Shown in pieces: positions 8,022 through 15,771 of a DNA stretch of 17,802 nt. A model generated the notes under the pieces. It worked only from the letters and a program-made list of their open reading frames with translations. It did no database searches and was not told the DNA's origin. Every line of letters begins with the position of its first letter. Position 1 is the stretch's first letter. Location: positions 1 to 17,802 of the forward strand of contig JAICUV010000043.1 of the NCBI GenBank assembly GCA_025935655.1, read 5' to 3'. The translations under genes were made by a program, and so were the position numbers. The stretch comes from Chloroflexota bacterium (GTDB lineage: Bacteria > Chloroflexota > Limnocylindria > Limnocylindrales > CSP1-4).

Positions 8022-9727
8022 TCTTCCTCGGCAGCCGCCGCGACGACGGCCGGGCTCTCGGCCTCGGCCTGGGCAACCGTCGACTGGCTGATCTCGTCCG
8101 CCCAGTGGCACGCCACCCGGTGGCCCGCCTCGTCGCCGAACTGGACGAGCTGCGGCTCCACCGTGGAGCAGTTCTCCGGGTTGCCGAGGCGTTCGCGCAG
8201 CCAGCAGCGCGTGTGGAACCGGCAGCCGGACGGCGGGGCCGCCGGCGACGGCACGTCGCCCTTGAGCACGAGGCGCTTCTTGCGCCGCCGGGGATCCGCC
8301 TCCGGGATCGCGGACAGGAGCGCCACCGTGTACGGGTGGCGCGGGTTCTGGTACAGCTGCTCGACCGTGCCGATCTCCGCGATCTTGCCCAGGTACATGA
8401 CCCCGACGCGATCCGAGAAGTACTGCACGACCGAGAGGTTGTGGCTGATGAACAGGTAGGTCAGGTTGAGGTCGCGCTTGAGGTCCAGGAGCAGGTTCAG
8501 GACCTGGCTCTGGATCGAGACGTCGAGCGCGGACACGGGCTCGTCGGCGACGATGAAGTCCGGGCCGAGCGCGAGCGCCCGCGCGACGCCGATGCGCTGC
8601 CGCTGGCCACCCGAGAACTCGTGCGGATAGCGCCGGCTGTACTCGCGGCGCAGGCCGACGAGCTCCAGCGCGTCCTCCACGCGCTTGTCGCGCGCCTTGC
8701 GGTCCGACAGTCCCTGCGACAGGAGCCCCTCGCCGATGATGTCCGAGACGGGCATCCGCGGGTTGAGCGACCCGAACGGGTCCTGGAAGATGATCTGCAT
8801 CCGGCGCCGCAGCGGACGCATGTCGTCCGGGTCCACGTCCGCCAGCTCGTACCCGTCGAAGACCACCCGCCCGTCGGTGGACGGCGTGAGCTGGATGACG
8901 GTGCGGCCGAGGGTCGTCTTGCCGCAGCCGGACTCGCCGACGAGGCTGAACGTCTCGCCGGGCATGATCTCGAAGTCCACGCCATCGACGGCATACACGG
9001 TGCCGATCTGGCGTCGCAGGACGCCGCCGTAGATCGGGAAGTGCTTCTTGAGCCCCTGCACGGACAGGAGCGGCATGCCCGGCGCGAGCGGCTCCGGGGA
9101 CGCGACGTCCGTCGCCGTGATGGCGGTCGTGACCGCGTGCGACGGCGAGGTGACCGTGTCGGCGGCCGCGGCCGCGAGCGCCGTCGGCGTCGCCGTCGCC
9201 GCCACCGTCAGCGGCGCCGAGATCGGCCGGGCACCGGACTCCTCGGGCCGGAGCTGGTGCTCCTTCGTGCCGTCGAACCAGCGCGCGCCACGGGCCAGCT
9301 GCCACGTGGCGGCGAGGGCCACGATGAACGGGATCGACAGCAGGAGCTGGGCGAAGAAGATGCTGTTGGGCTCGGACAGCAGTCGGCTCATCACCACGAT
9401 GAGGTAGCCCAGGACGACGCTCAGCACGATCGCGGCCCCGATCGCCAGCAGGAAGGCGAGCTTCGTCCGCGCGGCGGTGAAGCGCACGATCGCCCACAGC
9501 ACGACCGCGAGCGGGATCGTGATCGCGGCGACGACGGGGAGCGCGGACGCGGCCCCCTTGATGCCGATGAGCACGCCCAGGACCAGGATGAACAGCACGC
9601 TGATCCCGAAGCCACCGACCGTCATCAGCAGGGCGCGCCCGTTGCGGATGGCGCGCGGCGGCCGGCGGCGGAGGCGGTGATGGACCACGGGCTCGGCCAC
9701 GGGCGCGGCCCCGATCGTGGTGGTCAT
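8018..9727 (-). CDS. DppF-type ATP-binding protein with N-terminal four-helix membrane domain (operon 2)
   Basis: ATPase subunit of the operon 2 importer, 569 aa, against roughly 330 for ordinary DppF. Residues 1-30 are basic (HHRLRRRPPR). Four hydrophobic segments follow at about 32-57, 61-83, 89-113 and 122-145, then an Ala/Thr-rich linker to about 218. The ABC domain starts at LLSVQGLKKHF. Walker A GESGCGKT is at 264-271, Q-loop Q315, signature FSGGQ 371-375, Walker B D395-E396 and H-loop H429, so the ATPase looks intact. The C-terminal extension has cysteines 502, 508, 520 and 540, possibly ligating iron-sulfur. The ATG at 9727 overlaps the DppD stop as ATGA and the frame is continuous, so the membrane domain belongs to this protein rather than to a separate gene. 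An internal start near residue 218 is possible but unnecessary. Confidence 0.93.
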   Translation of the reverse strand: MTTTIGAAPVAEPVVHHRLRRRPPRAIRNGRALLMTVGGFGISVLFILVLGVLIGIKGAASALPVVAAITIPLAVVLWAIVRFTAARTKLAFLLAIGAAIVLSVVLGYLIVVMSRLLSEPNSIFFAQLLLSIPFIVALAATWQLARGARWFDGTKEHQLRPEESGARPISAPLTVAATATPTALAAAAADTVTSPSHAVTTAITATDVASPEPLAPGMPLLSVQGLKKHFPIYGGVLRRQIGTVYAVDGVDFEIMPGETFSLVGESGCGKTTLGRTVIQLTPSTDGRVVFDGYELADVDPDDMRPLRRRMQIIFQDPFGSLNPRMPVSDIIGEGLLSQGLSDRKARDKRVEDALELVGLRREYSRRYPHEFSGGQRQRIGVARALALGPDFIVADEPVSALDVSIQSQVLNLLLDLKRDLNLTYLFISHNLSVVQYFSDRVGVMYLGKIAEIGTVEQLYQNPRHPYTVALLSAIPEADPRRRKKRLVLKGDVPSPAAPPSGCRFHTRCWLRERLGNPENCSTVEPQLVQFGDEAGHRVACHWADEISQSTVAQAEAESPAVVAAAAEEE

Positions 9728-10845
9728 GCGTTGCCGATCCTGTCGGGTGCACCGCTGAGCCGACGGCCCATGGTGAGGTTCTGCTGGTGCTGGGCGATGG
9801 CCGCGTCACGACGGGCGGTCGCCTCGGCCAGGTGGAGGTGGCAGCGGGCGACCCGCCCGCTCGGTCCGGACGGATACAGCTCGGGCGCCACCTCGCGGCA
9901 GGTCTCCCAGCGGTACGGGCAGCGCGGCTCGAAGCGGCAGGCCGGCGGCAGGTGGAAGGGCGACGGGACGACACCCTGGATCGCGGAGAGGCGGCCGCCG
10001 CGCTTCTCCACGGTGGGGATCGACTCGATCAGGCCCATCGTGTACGGCATCCGCGGCTCGACCAGCACCTCCTCGACGGTGCCCTGCTCCACGATCTGGC
10101 CGGCGTACATCACGACCACGTTGTCCACCATCTCGGCGACGACGCCCAGGTCGTGGGTGATCAGCATCAGCGCCGCGCCCGTGCGCTGCTGGATGGCCTT
10201 GAGCAGCTCCAGGATCTGTGCCTGGACGGTCACGTCGAGGGCGGTGGTGGGCTCGTCCGCGATGAGCAGCTTCGGCTCGCACGAGAGCGCCATGCCGATG
10301 ACGACGCGCTGGCGCATGCCGCCCGACAGCTCGTGCGGATACTGCTTCGCGCGCCGCTCGGGGCTCGGGATGCCGACGAGCCGGAGCATCTCGATGGCCC
10401 GGTCGCGGGCCTCCCGGTCCTTGACCTTCATGTGGAGCTTGACCTGCTCCGCGATCTGGTCTCCCACGGTGAACACCGGGTTCAGGCTGGTCAGCGGCTC
10501 CTGGAAGATCATCGCCATCTCGTTGCCGCGGAGATGGCGCATCTCCTTCTCGGGCATCGAGAGGACTTCCTTGCCGTCGAACCAGATCTCGCTCCCCGCG
10601 CCGATCTCGGCCGGCGGGATGTCCAGCAGGCGCATGATCGTGAGCGCGGTGACGCTCTTGCCCGAGCCGGACTCGCCGACGATGCCCAGGGTCTGTCCCC
10701 TGCCGAGCGAGAAGCTGATGTCGTCGACGGCGGGGACGGTCCCGTCCATGACCTTGAAGTAGGTCCTGAGGTTGCGGACCTCGACGAGGACGTCGTCGGG
10801 CGGCGGCGCCCCGAGGCCGGGGCGCACGGTAGCTGTCTCGGTCAT
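9724..10845 (-). CDS. Peptide ABC transporter ATP-binding protein, DppD/OppD type (operon 2)
   Basis: ATPase subunit of the operon 2 importer, 373 aa. Walker A GESGSGKS is at 57-64, Q-loop Q115, signature LSGGM 173-177, Walker B D197-E198, D-loop ALD and H-loop H231. The C-terminal extension has four cysteines (303, 309, 316, 335; CX5CX6CX18C), matching the [4Fe-4S] ligand arrangement known for OppD/DppD, and then a charged tail of about 38 residues. The ATG at 10845 overlaps the DppC stop as ATGA, and the TGA overlaps the DppF start in the same way. This tight coupling suits stoichiometric assembly with DppF. It is clearly paralogous to the DppD of operon 1. Confidence 0.96.
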   Translation of the reverse strand: MTETATVRPGLGAPPPDDVLVEVRNLRTYFKVMDGTVPAVDDISFSLGRGQTLGIVGESGSGKSVTALTIMRLLDIPPAEIGAGSEIWFDGKEVLSMPEKEMRHLRGNEMAMIFQEPLTSLNPVFTVGDQIAEQVKLHMKVKDREARDRAIEMLRLVGIPSPERRAKQYPHELSGGMRQRVVIGMALSCEPKLLIADEPTTALDVTVQAQILELLKAIQQRTGAALMLITHDLGVVAEMVDNVVVMYAGQIVEQGTVEEVLVEPRMPYTMGLIESIPTVEKRGGRLSAIQGVVPSPFHLPPACRFEPRCPYRWETCREVAPELYPSGPSGRVARCHLHLAEATARRDAAIAQHQQNLTMGRRLSGAPDRIGNA

Positions 10846-11798
10846 CCTCGGGACCTCGGGTCGAACGCGTCGCGCAATCCGTCACCGACGAAGTTGACCG
10901 CGAGGACCGTCACGATGATCGCGAGCCCGGGGAACAGCGGCCACCACCAGTTGCCCTGGGTGATGAACTGCAGGCCACCCGAGAGGATGTTGCCCCACGT
11001 GGGCGAGGTCGGGTCGACGCCGAACCCGAGGAAGGACACAAACGCCTCCGAGATGATGTTGCCTGCCACGAGCAGCGACGCCACGACGACGATGGGGCTG
11101 AACGCGTTGGGCAGGATGTGGCGGAAGATGATCCGGCGATCGCGGACGCCGACGGCGACCGCGGCCTCGACGAACTCGCGTTCCCGGATCGAGAGGAACA
11201 GCGATCGCACGAGGCGCGCGACGCCCATCCACGAGAACAGCCCGAAGATCACGATGACCGTCGAGACGGTGCCGTTGCCCAGGAACTTGCTCGCGACGAG
11301 GATCACGAACAGCGTCGGCAGGCTCAGCATGACGTCCACGAAGCGCATCAGCAGGTTGTCGACGATGCCGCCGGCGAACCCGGCGATGGCGCCGACGAAG
11401 GTGCCGATGAACACGCCGATCGCCATGCTCGAGAAGCCGATGAGCAGCGATGTCCGGGCGCCGTTCACGACGAGCGTGAACACGTCGCGCTGGAGGCCGC
11501 CGGTCTCGCCCATCGGACGGCCGATGGCGGGCGGGCGGCCGGCCGACACGATCTCGTCGGGCCGCGGGATGTCGGTGAAGCTGAACGGCAGCAGGACGGG
11601 GCCGATGATCGCCACACCCAGCAGGATCGCGATCATCCCGAGGCCGATGAGCGCCAGCTTGTGCTTGCGGAACTTCCGCCAGGCCAGCTGCCACTGGTTG
11701 AGCGACTTGAGGCCGACCTCGTAGTCCTCTGCCGCGGTCGGGTCGGGGTCGATGACCTCCGCCGCCTGCTGGCCGGCGCTTTCGATGTTCTGGGTCAT
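10842..11798 (-). CDS. Peptide ABC transporter permease, DppC/OppC type (operon 2)
   Basis: Inner-membrane permease, 318 aa. A cytoplasmic N-terminus of about 45 residues (acidic, then basic WRKFRKHK) precedes the first helix (about 48-72). An extracytoplasmic loop rich in Pro and Gly follows, then the DVFTLVVNGARTSLLIG region corresponding to the family's GRD...RTSL motif, here altered to GLQRDVF. The EAA coupling loop is at about 207-231 (EFVEAAVAVGVRDRR, ending HILPN). The C-terminus is GDGLRDAFDPR. The start at 11798 follows the DppB stop by 8 nt, with a GAGG ribosome-binding sequence overlapping that stop codon. Its TGA overlaps the DppD start. Confidence 0.96.
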   Translation of the reverse strand: MTQNIESAGQQAAEVIDPDPTAAEDYEVGLKSLNQWQLAWRKFRKHKLALIGLGMIAILLGVAIIGPVLLPFSFTDIPRPDEIVSAGRPPAIGRPMGETGGLQRDVFTLVVNGARTSLLIGFSSMAIGVFIGTFVGAIAGFAGGIVDNLLMRFVDVMLSLPTLFVILVASKFLGNGTVSTVIVIFGLFSWMGVARLVRSLFLSIREREFVEAAVAVGVRDRRIIFRHILPNAFSPIVVVASLLVAGNIISEAFVSFLGFGVDPTSPTWGNILSGGLQFITQGNWWWPLFPGLAIIVTVLAVNFVGDGLRDAFDPRSRG

Positions 11799-11806
11799 CC
11801 TGGACC

Positions 11807-12925
11807 TCAGTACTTGATGCGGGGATCGACGATCCCGTAGGCGATGTCGGCGAGGAGGTTCGCGAACACCACGAGGACCGAGGTCACCAGGAGGACGCCC
11901 ATGAGGATCGGGTAGTCGAACTCACGCGTCGCGTCGATGGTGAGCTTGCCGATGCCCGGCCACGAGAAGATCGTCTCGGTCACGATCGCGCCCGTGAACA
12001 GGAACGGGATCTCGAGCCCGATGTTCGTGATGACCGGCAGCAGGGCGTTGCGCAGCGCGTGCTTGAAGTTGACGACTCGGGCGGGCAGGCCCTTCGCCTT
12101 CGCCGTCCGGACGTAGTCCTGGCCCAGCGACTCCAGCATGCTCGCGCGGACGAACCGGCTGTCACCGGCGATGTTGACGACGACGAGCGTCACGACCGGC
12201 AGGATCAGGTGCTTGCCGATGTCGCCGATGGCCGCCAGCGGGTTCGAGCCAAAGTACTCCCAGTACTTGTCCGACCCGAACGGCGGCGAGCTGCGGGTAT
12301 CCGTCATCCCGCTGGCCGGCAGCCAGTGCAACGTGCCCGCGAAGATGAAGATCAGCATGATGCCGAGCCAGAACGTGGGCATCGCGAACCCGACGTAGGA
12401 GAACACGGTCGCCGCGTTGTCGAACAGGGAGTAGCGGTGGATGGCCGCGTAGACCCCCAGCACGATCGCGATGCTGAGCCAGACCACGAGCGCGACGCCC
12501 GCCAGGATGAACGTCGGGAGGGCGGCCCGCACGATGCGGTCGCTCACCTTCTCGCCGGAGTTGATCGAGTAGCCGAAGTCGCCGTGGAGCACGCCGTTGG
12601 TGGCGCCGCTCAGGGCCTCGGGGAGGAAGTTGGGGAGGCCCGTGGGGCCGATGAACGCGGCCGGGACCGGGAGCGAGCCGAGGAAGGTGCCCTGGGTCTC
12701 GGGATTGCAGAACCCCATCCACCGGCAGTACTGGATCGGGATCGGCTGGTCCAGGCCCCAGGCCTGCTTGAACTTCTCCCGCATCTCGTTCGTGATGCGG
12801 GGGTTGTTCGCGAACTTCGCGGTGGGTCCTCCTGGCGCGGCGAGGAGGATCCCGTACACGACGATCGTGATCCCGAACAGGACGGGGATCGCCTGGAGCA
12901 CGCGTCGGATCACGAATTTGGTCAT
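11807..12925 (-). CDS. Peptide ABC transporter permease, DppB/OppB type, with enlarged external loop (operon 2)
   Basis: Inner-membrane permease, 372 aa, longer than its operon 1 counterpart (336 aa). It begins MTKFVIRRVLQAIPVLFG with a first membrane helix. Residues about 31-135 form an enlarged extracytoplasmic region with two close cysteines (67 and 73, CRWMGFC) and the family motif HGDFGYSI. A second hydrophilic insertion lies at about 200-235. The EAA coupling loop is at 270-297 (DYVRTAKAKGLPARVV, then HALRNALLP), and the C-terminus is VDPRIKY. The ATG at 12925 has a weak, rather distant GAGG. A 215-nt gap with a strong hairpin separates it from the binding-protein gene upstream, and DppC follows after 8 nt. 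Confidence 0.95.
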   Translation of the reverse strand: MTKFVIRRVLQAIPVLFGITIVVYGILLAAPGGPTAKFANNPRITNEMREKFKQAWGLDQPIPIQYCRWMGFCNPETQGTFLGSLPVPAAFIGPTGLPNFLPEALSGATNGVLHGDFGYSINSGEKVSDRIVRAALPTFILAGVALVVWLSIAIVLGVYAAIHRYSLFDNAATVFSYVGFAMPTFWLGIMLIFIFAGTLHWLPASGMTDTRSSPPFGSDKYWEYFGSNPLAAIGDIGKHLILPVVTLVVVNIAGDSRFVRASMLESLGQDYVRTAKAKGLPARVVNFKHALRNALLPVITNIGLEIPFLFTGAIVTETIFSWPGIGKLTIDATREFDYPILMGVLLVTSVLVVFANLLADIAYGIVDPRIKY

Positions 12926-13074
12926 CGGCGTTCGGCCTCAGCCCGAGTGTCGTTGGATTGGATGGATGCTGCTATATCGGGATACCGCCCGAGGCGGCAT
13001 ACAGGTTGCGCGGAAGGTACACCCGCAGGCGCGTGTCGCGCAGGGCGTGACCGATGGTCAGGCCGCGGGCAGCG

Positions 13075-13107
13075 GACGGGGCGTCCGGAGTGTCCGGACG
13101 CCCCGTC
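13075..13107 (-). terminator. Perfect hairpin between binding-protein and permease genes (operon 2)
   Basis: Perfect 15-bp arms (13075-13089 and 13093-13107) with a 3-nt loop, beginning 33 nt after the stop of the operon 2 binding-protein gene. No U-run follows on the minus strand. As at 3661-3691, a 3'-end stabiliser or attenuator that favours binding-protein mRNA is more likely than a complete intrinsic terminator. The two hairpins differ in sequence. Confidence 0.65.
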
Positions 13108-13140
13108 GATCGCTACAGGTTCAGGAGCAGAGCCGGAGGC

Positions 13141-14994
13141 TTACTGCCGGACGAACCAGTCCTCACCGTTCCAGGTCGAGCCGACCTGCGTGCCGTTGGC
13201 AAAGTAGTTGCCGACGCGCGGGTTGGCGAGCTCGACGTTCTTGCGGTAGTACAGCGGGATCTCGACCGTCTGCTCGACGTACGCCTTCTGGAAGGCGGCC
13301 ATCGCGTCACGGATGATCGAGAAGTCGACGTTGTTCTTGACGTCGTCAAGCGCCTTGTCGACGGTCGCGTCCTTGACCTGGGCGTCGTTGGCGCCATCGG
13401 GCCGGAACTGGCTGCTGTGGTAGCTGAAGTAGTTGCCCAGCGGATCGATCGACGAGCTGAAGGCGTGCTCAGCCACGTCGAAGTTGCTGCGGGCAAGGAT
13501 GCACGGGGTATCGACGGTCCCCTCGTTGTAGTCGGCGAAGATGTCCGACGGCGCGACCGGGTTGATCACGCTGTCGATGCCGACCGCCTTCAGCCAGGAG
13601 CTGATGAGCGCGAGGGTGTCCTGCCGGACCTGGCGGGTCGTGGTGCAGAGCTCGATCTTCGCGGCGGTGCCGTCCTTCTCGACGATCCCGTCGCCATTCG
13701 TGTCCGTCCAGCCGCCGTCGGCCAGGATCTGCTTGGCCTTCTCCGGATCGAAGGTGGCCGGGGTCTGGTCAGCGTAGAACCACGCCGACGGGCTGATGTT
13801 CGTGTTCGCGACCTGGGCGTTGCCGCCGAGCAGGCGCGTGTTGATCTCGTTCTTGTCGATCGCGAAGGCGATGGCCTCGCGGATCGCCGGGTCGGCCGCC
13901 GGGCAGCCGGGACCACGGTCCTGGACCGCCGCGTTGCGCGAGCAGCCACCGGTGCCCTTGGCCGTGTCGACGGCGTCGGCCGGCGACCAGTTCGGGCGGA
14001 GGAACTCGTACAGGAGGGCGGGGATGGCGGCGACCTGCTCGCCGAGGTCCTGGACCTTCGGCAGGTCGGAGTCGGCCAGGTCGAACGCGATGTCGATCTC
14101 GCCGTTCCGGAAGCCCGCGATCATCGCGTCCGGATCGCCGTACCACTTGAACACGATGGTGTCCAGGTTGGCCGGCTTGCCGGTGCGGGGGTTCGCGTAG
14201 TTGTCATTCCGGGCGAGACGGAGCTCGGCCTGCGGCGTGACGGACTCGTACTTGAACGGGCCCGGGACCGGGAGGTTGGCGATGTCGCCGGGGGCGAAGC
14301 CGACGCCCTTGACCTGGTCCGCGATCGGGATCTTCGAGAGGTAGTGGCGGGGCAGCGGCGCGACCGCGAGGGTCAGGTAGCCCTCGTAGACCTTGCCGAA
14401 GTGCCAGATCATGTCCGTGTCGGACGCGCACTCGAAGTTGGTGATGTCTTCCCAGCCGGCGGTGATGACACCGACGTTGTTCTTGTCCATCACCCACTCA
14501 TAGGCGTACTTGAAGTCGTCGCAGGTGAGCGGCTCACCGTCGGACCACTTCAGGCCGTCCCGGAGCTTCCAGGTGACGGTCATGGCGTCGCCGCCCTGGC
14601 CGACCGTGACGCCACCGTTGTCGGTGGTCGGGATCGGCTCCGCCGCGAGCTGCGGCGCGTACTTGAAGTCGGACGTGATGGTCAGGAGGCTGTGCCACAC
14701 CAGCGAGGCGACGTTGGCCTCGGTGACCTGACCCAGGTAGTACGGGTTGAACTGGGTCGCTTCCTGCCAGTCGCCGATGATCACGGTGCCGCCGCTCGTG
14801 CCCTCTTCGGGCGCGTACGAGGTACCGAACAGGTCGACCGGGCCCTGGGCTGCGTTCGACTGGGACGGGTTGGCCGACTGGGCCGGGGTGCTCTCGGCCG
14901 GTGCCGTCGTCGGCGCCGGGGTGGTCGTGCTGGTGCCGCCGCATGCTGCGACCAAGATGGCCGCGCCTGCGAACAGGCCCACCAGTTTCCGCAT
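13141..14994 (-). CDS. Peptide ABC transporter solute-binding lipoprotein, family 5 (operon 2)
   Basis: Extracytoplasmic lipoprotein, 617 aa, that would deliver substrate to the operon 2 importer. The signal peptide MRKLVGLFAGAAILVAAC gives lipidated Cys18, followed by a Thr/Ser/Pro/Ala tether to about residue 50. Family 5 landmarks are GGTVIIGDWQEATQFNPYY (68-86), TWKLRDGLKWSDGEPLT (141-157), IREAIAFAIDKNEI (371-384) and the C-terminal VEIPLYYRKNVELANPRVG (577-595). Residues 431-442 (DTNGDGIVEKDG) resemble a calcium-binding loop, a recurrent insertion in this family. Cys351/Cys364 and other cysteines could form disulfides. An ATG 57 nt upstream is in frame, but the start at 14994 is preferred: it begins the signal peptide directly and has GGAGGAG upstream. 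The substrate is unknown. Confidence 0.95.
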   Translation of the reverse strand: MRKLVGLFAGAAILVAACGGTSTTTPAPTTAPAESTPAQSANPSQSNAAQGPVDLFGTSYAPEEGTSGGTVIIGDWQEATQFNPYYLGQVTEANVASLVWHSLLTITSDFKYAPQLAAEPIPTTDNGGVTVGQGGDAMTVTWKLRDGLKWSDGEPLTCDDFKYAYEWVMDKNNVGVITAGWEDITNFECASDTDMIWHFGKVYEGYLTLAVAPLPRHYLSKIPIADQVKGVGFAPGDIANLPVPGPFKYESVTPQAELRLARNDNYANPRTGKPANLDTIVFKWYGDPDAMIAGFRNGEIDIAFDLADSDLPKVQDLGEQVAAIPALLYEFLRPNWSPADAVDTAKGTGGCSRNAAVQDRGPGCPAADPAIREAIAFAIDKNEINTRLLGGNAQVANTNISPSAWFYADQTPATFDPEKAKQILADGGWTDTNGDGIVEKDGTAAKIELCTTTRQVRQDTLALISSWLKAVGIDSVINPVAPSDIFADYNEGTVDTPCILARSNFDVAEHAFSSSIDPLGNYFSYHSSQFRPDGANDAQVKDATVDKALDDVKNNVDFSIIRDAMAAFQKAYVEQTVEIPLYYRKNVELANPRVGNYFANGTQVGSTWNGEDWFVRQ

Positions 14995-15151
14995 CAAGGC
15001 TCCTCCAAGCTGCGTGGGGTCCTGGGATTGACTGCTCCCTCGCAGGTCCATGGCCGCACGTTCCTGCCGTTGGACCGGGAGTGACCGGACGTCGGGTCGG
15101 GAATGATGCGCACACGCGCATGCACGGCTGCCATCGGGCTGCGTTCGGGCA

Positions 15152-15180
15152 AAGATCGCTTACCGCCGGACGGGTGTCAA
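15152..15180 (-). promoter_or_regulatory. Candidate sigma-70-type promoter for operon 2
   Basis: On the minus strand a perfect -35 TTGACA (15180-15175) is followed, after 17 nt, by GATCTT (15157-15152), a 3-of-6 match to the -10 consensus. Transcription would start near 15145, leaving a leader of about 150 nt before the ATG at 14994. The consensus -35 suggests the housekeeping sigma factor rather than the adjacent ECF sigma, whose family usually uses GGAAC-type -35 elements. The -10 match is weak. Confidence 0.45.
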
Positions 15181-15188
15181 ATCATCGA

Positions 15189-15226
15189 CTGAGGGGTCGG
15201 GCCGTCTCGCGGTCCCGGCGTCTCAG
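15189..15226 (-). terminator. Imperfect hairpin at the end of the anti-sigma gene
   Basis: CTGAG (15189-15193) pairs with CTCAG (15222-15226), and an inner GGGCCG pairs with CGGTCCC with one bulged base. The structure overlaps the anti-sigma stop codon and ends just upstream of the candidate -35 box of operon 2, where a terminator would make sense. It has internal loops and no U-run, so this is a weak call. Confidence 0.28.
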
Positions 15227-15771
15227 CGGGGTCTGAACGCGCGCGGCGTGGCGTCGGTCGAGGCCACCTCCTTCCAGGGCCTGAGGAGGCCCTCGGGGTA
15301 CCTGGGCGGAACGGTGCTCACGGCGGAGAACGACGGGTGGTCGGGCTCCGCCGCGATTCGGGACTCTGCGAGCCGCCACGTGGCGACCACCGCGGTCCGG
15401 GAGGGTTCGAAGACGTCGTCCGTGGACCGCACCGTGGTGCCGGTCCGCGGGACGACGACGAGGGCCGCGATCGCGGCGCCGGTGAGCAGGCCGCCCAGCT
15501 GGAGCCGGAGGGACCAGCCGGTGCGTCGCGGCGCGGCGAGCGCGGTGACGCTGGACCGGGGGGGCGCCGGGACCGGCGCGGCGCGCAGCTCGCGACCCGC
15601 GCGACGCAGGGCGGCGACGGTCAGCGCGAGCTCCGTGAGGTCACGCTCGCAGGCGTCGCACGCCGACAGGTGGTCGAGCGCGGCCGCGGTCTCCGGCCCA
15701 CGCTCGCCATGGGCGACGAGCGCCTCCAGGCTGGCACGGTGGGGTCTGCAGGCGCGAGCCAGCGCGATCAC
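15223..15771 (-). CDS. Zinc-finger anti-sigma factor, single-pass membrane protein
   Basis: 182 aa. It would bind and inhibit the ECF sigma factor encoded immediately upstream until a signal releases it. The N-terminal domain has the zinc-binding anti-sigma pattern HLSACDAC (His34, Cys38, Cys41), with an upstream Cys8 or His11 as likely further ligand. A Pro/Ala-rich linker (about 64-82) leads to one membrane helix at about 90-107 and an extracytoplasmic tail of about 75 residues without a recognised sensor domain. The ATG at 15771 overlaps the sigma TGA as ATGA, so the two are co-translated, as is usual for such pairs. Both the motif and the context support the call; the inducing signal is unknown. 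Confidence 0.9.
   Translation of the reverse strand: MIALARACRPHRASLEALVAHGERGPETAAALDHLSACDACERDLTELALTVAALRRAGRELRAAPVPAPPRSSVTALAAPRRTGWSLRLQLGGLLTGAAIAALVVVPRTGTTVRSTDDVFEPSRTAVVATWRLAESRIAAEPDHPSFSAVSTVPPRYPEGLLRPWKEVASTDATPRAFRPR

Noticed and set aside
8022..9974. Long upstream extension of the small lipoprotein frame (854 codons in total)
   Set aside because: The upstream part is the out-of-frame shadow of DppF. The lipoprotein has its own GTG start, coupled to the DppF stop, followed at once by a signal peptide.
7979..10762. A 927-codon plus-strand open frame antisense to DppF and DppD of operon 2
   Set aside because: Its translation is low-complexity Arg/Asp/Glu/Val-rich sequence typical of antisense frames in GC-rich DNA. 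The opposite strand encodes two clear ATPases with all motifs.
2860..12121. Near-identical stretches of about 19 nt in the two DppB genes (2861-2879 and 12103-12120) and in the ATPase genes (near 854 and 8325)
   Set aside because: They encode the conserved EAA loop DYVRTA and the HPYTV motif of paralogous proteins, so they are shared coding sequence rather than mobile or recombination repeats.
12926..13074. Possible separate promoter for the operon 2 permease genes (GATATAGC near 12970-12980 on the minus strand)
   Set aside because: The -10 match is partial and no acceptable -35 lies at the right spacing. A small stem at about 12983-12999 is also too short to call.
13054..15084. A 676-codon plus-strand open frame antisense to the operon 2 binding protein
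   Set aside because: Repetitive Val/Asp/Arg/Gly-rich translation without a domain. The minus strand holds a clear lipoprotein gene.
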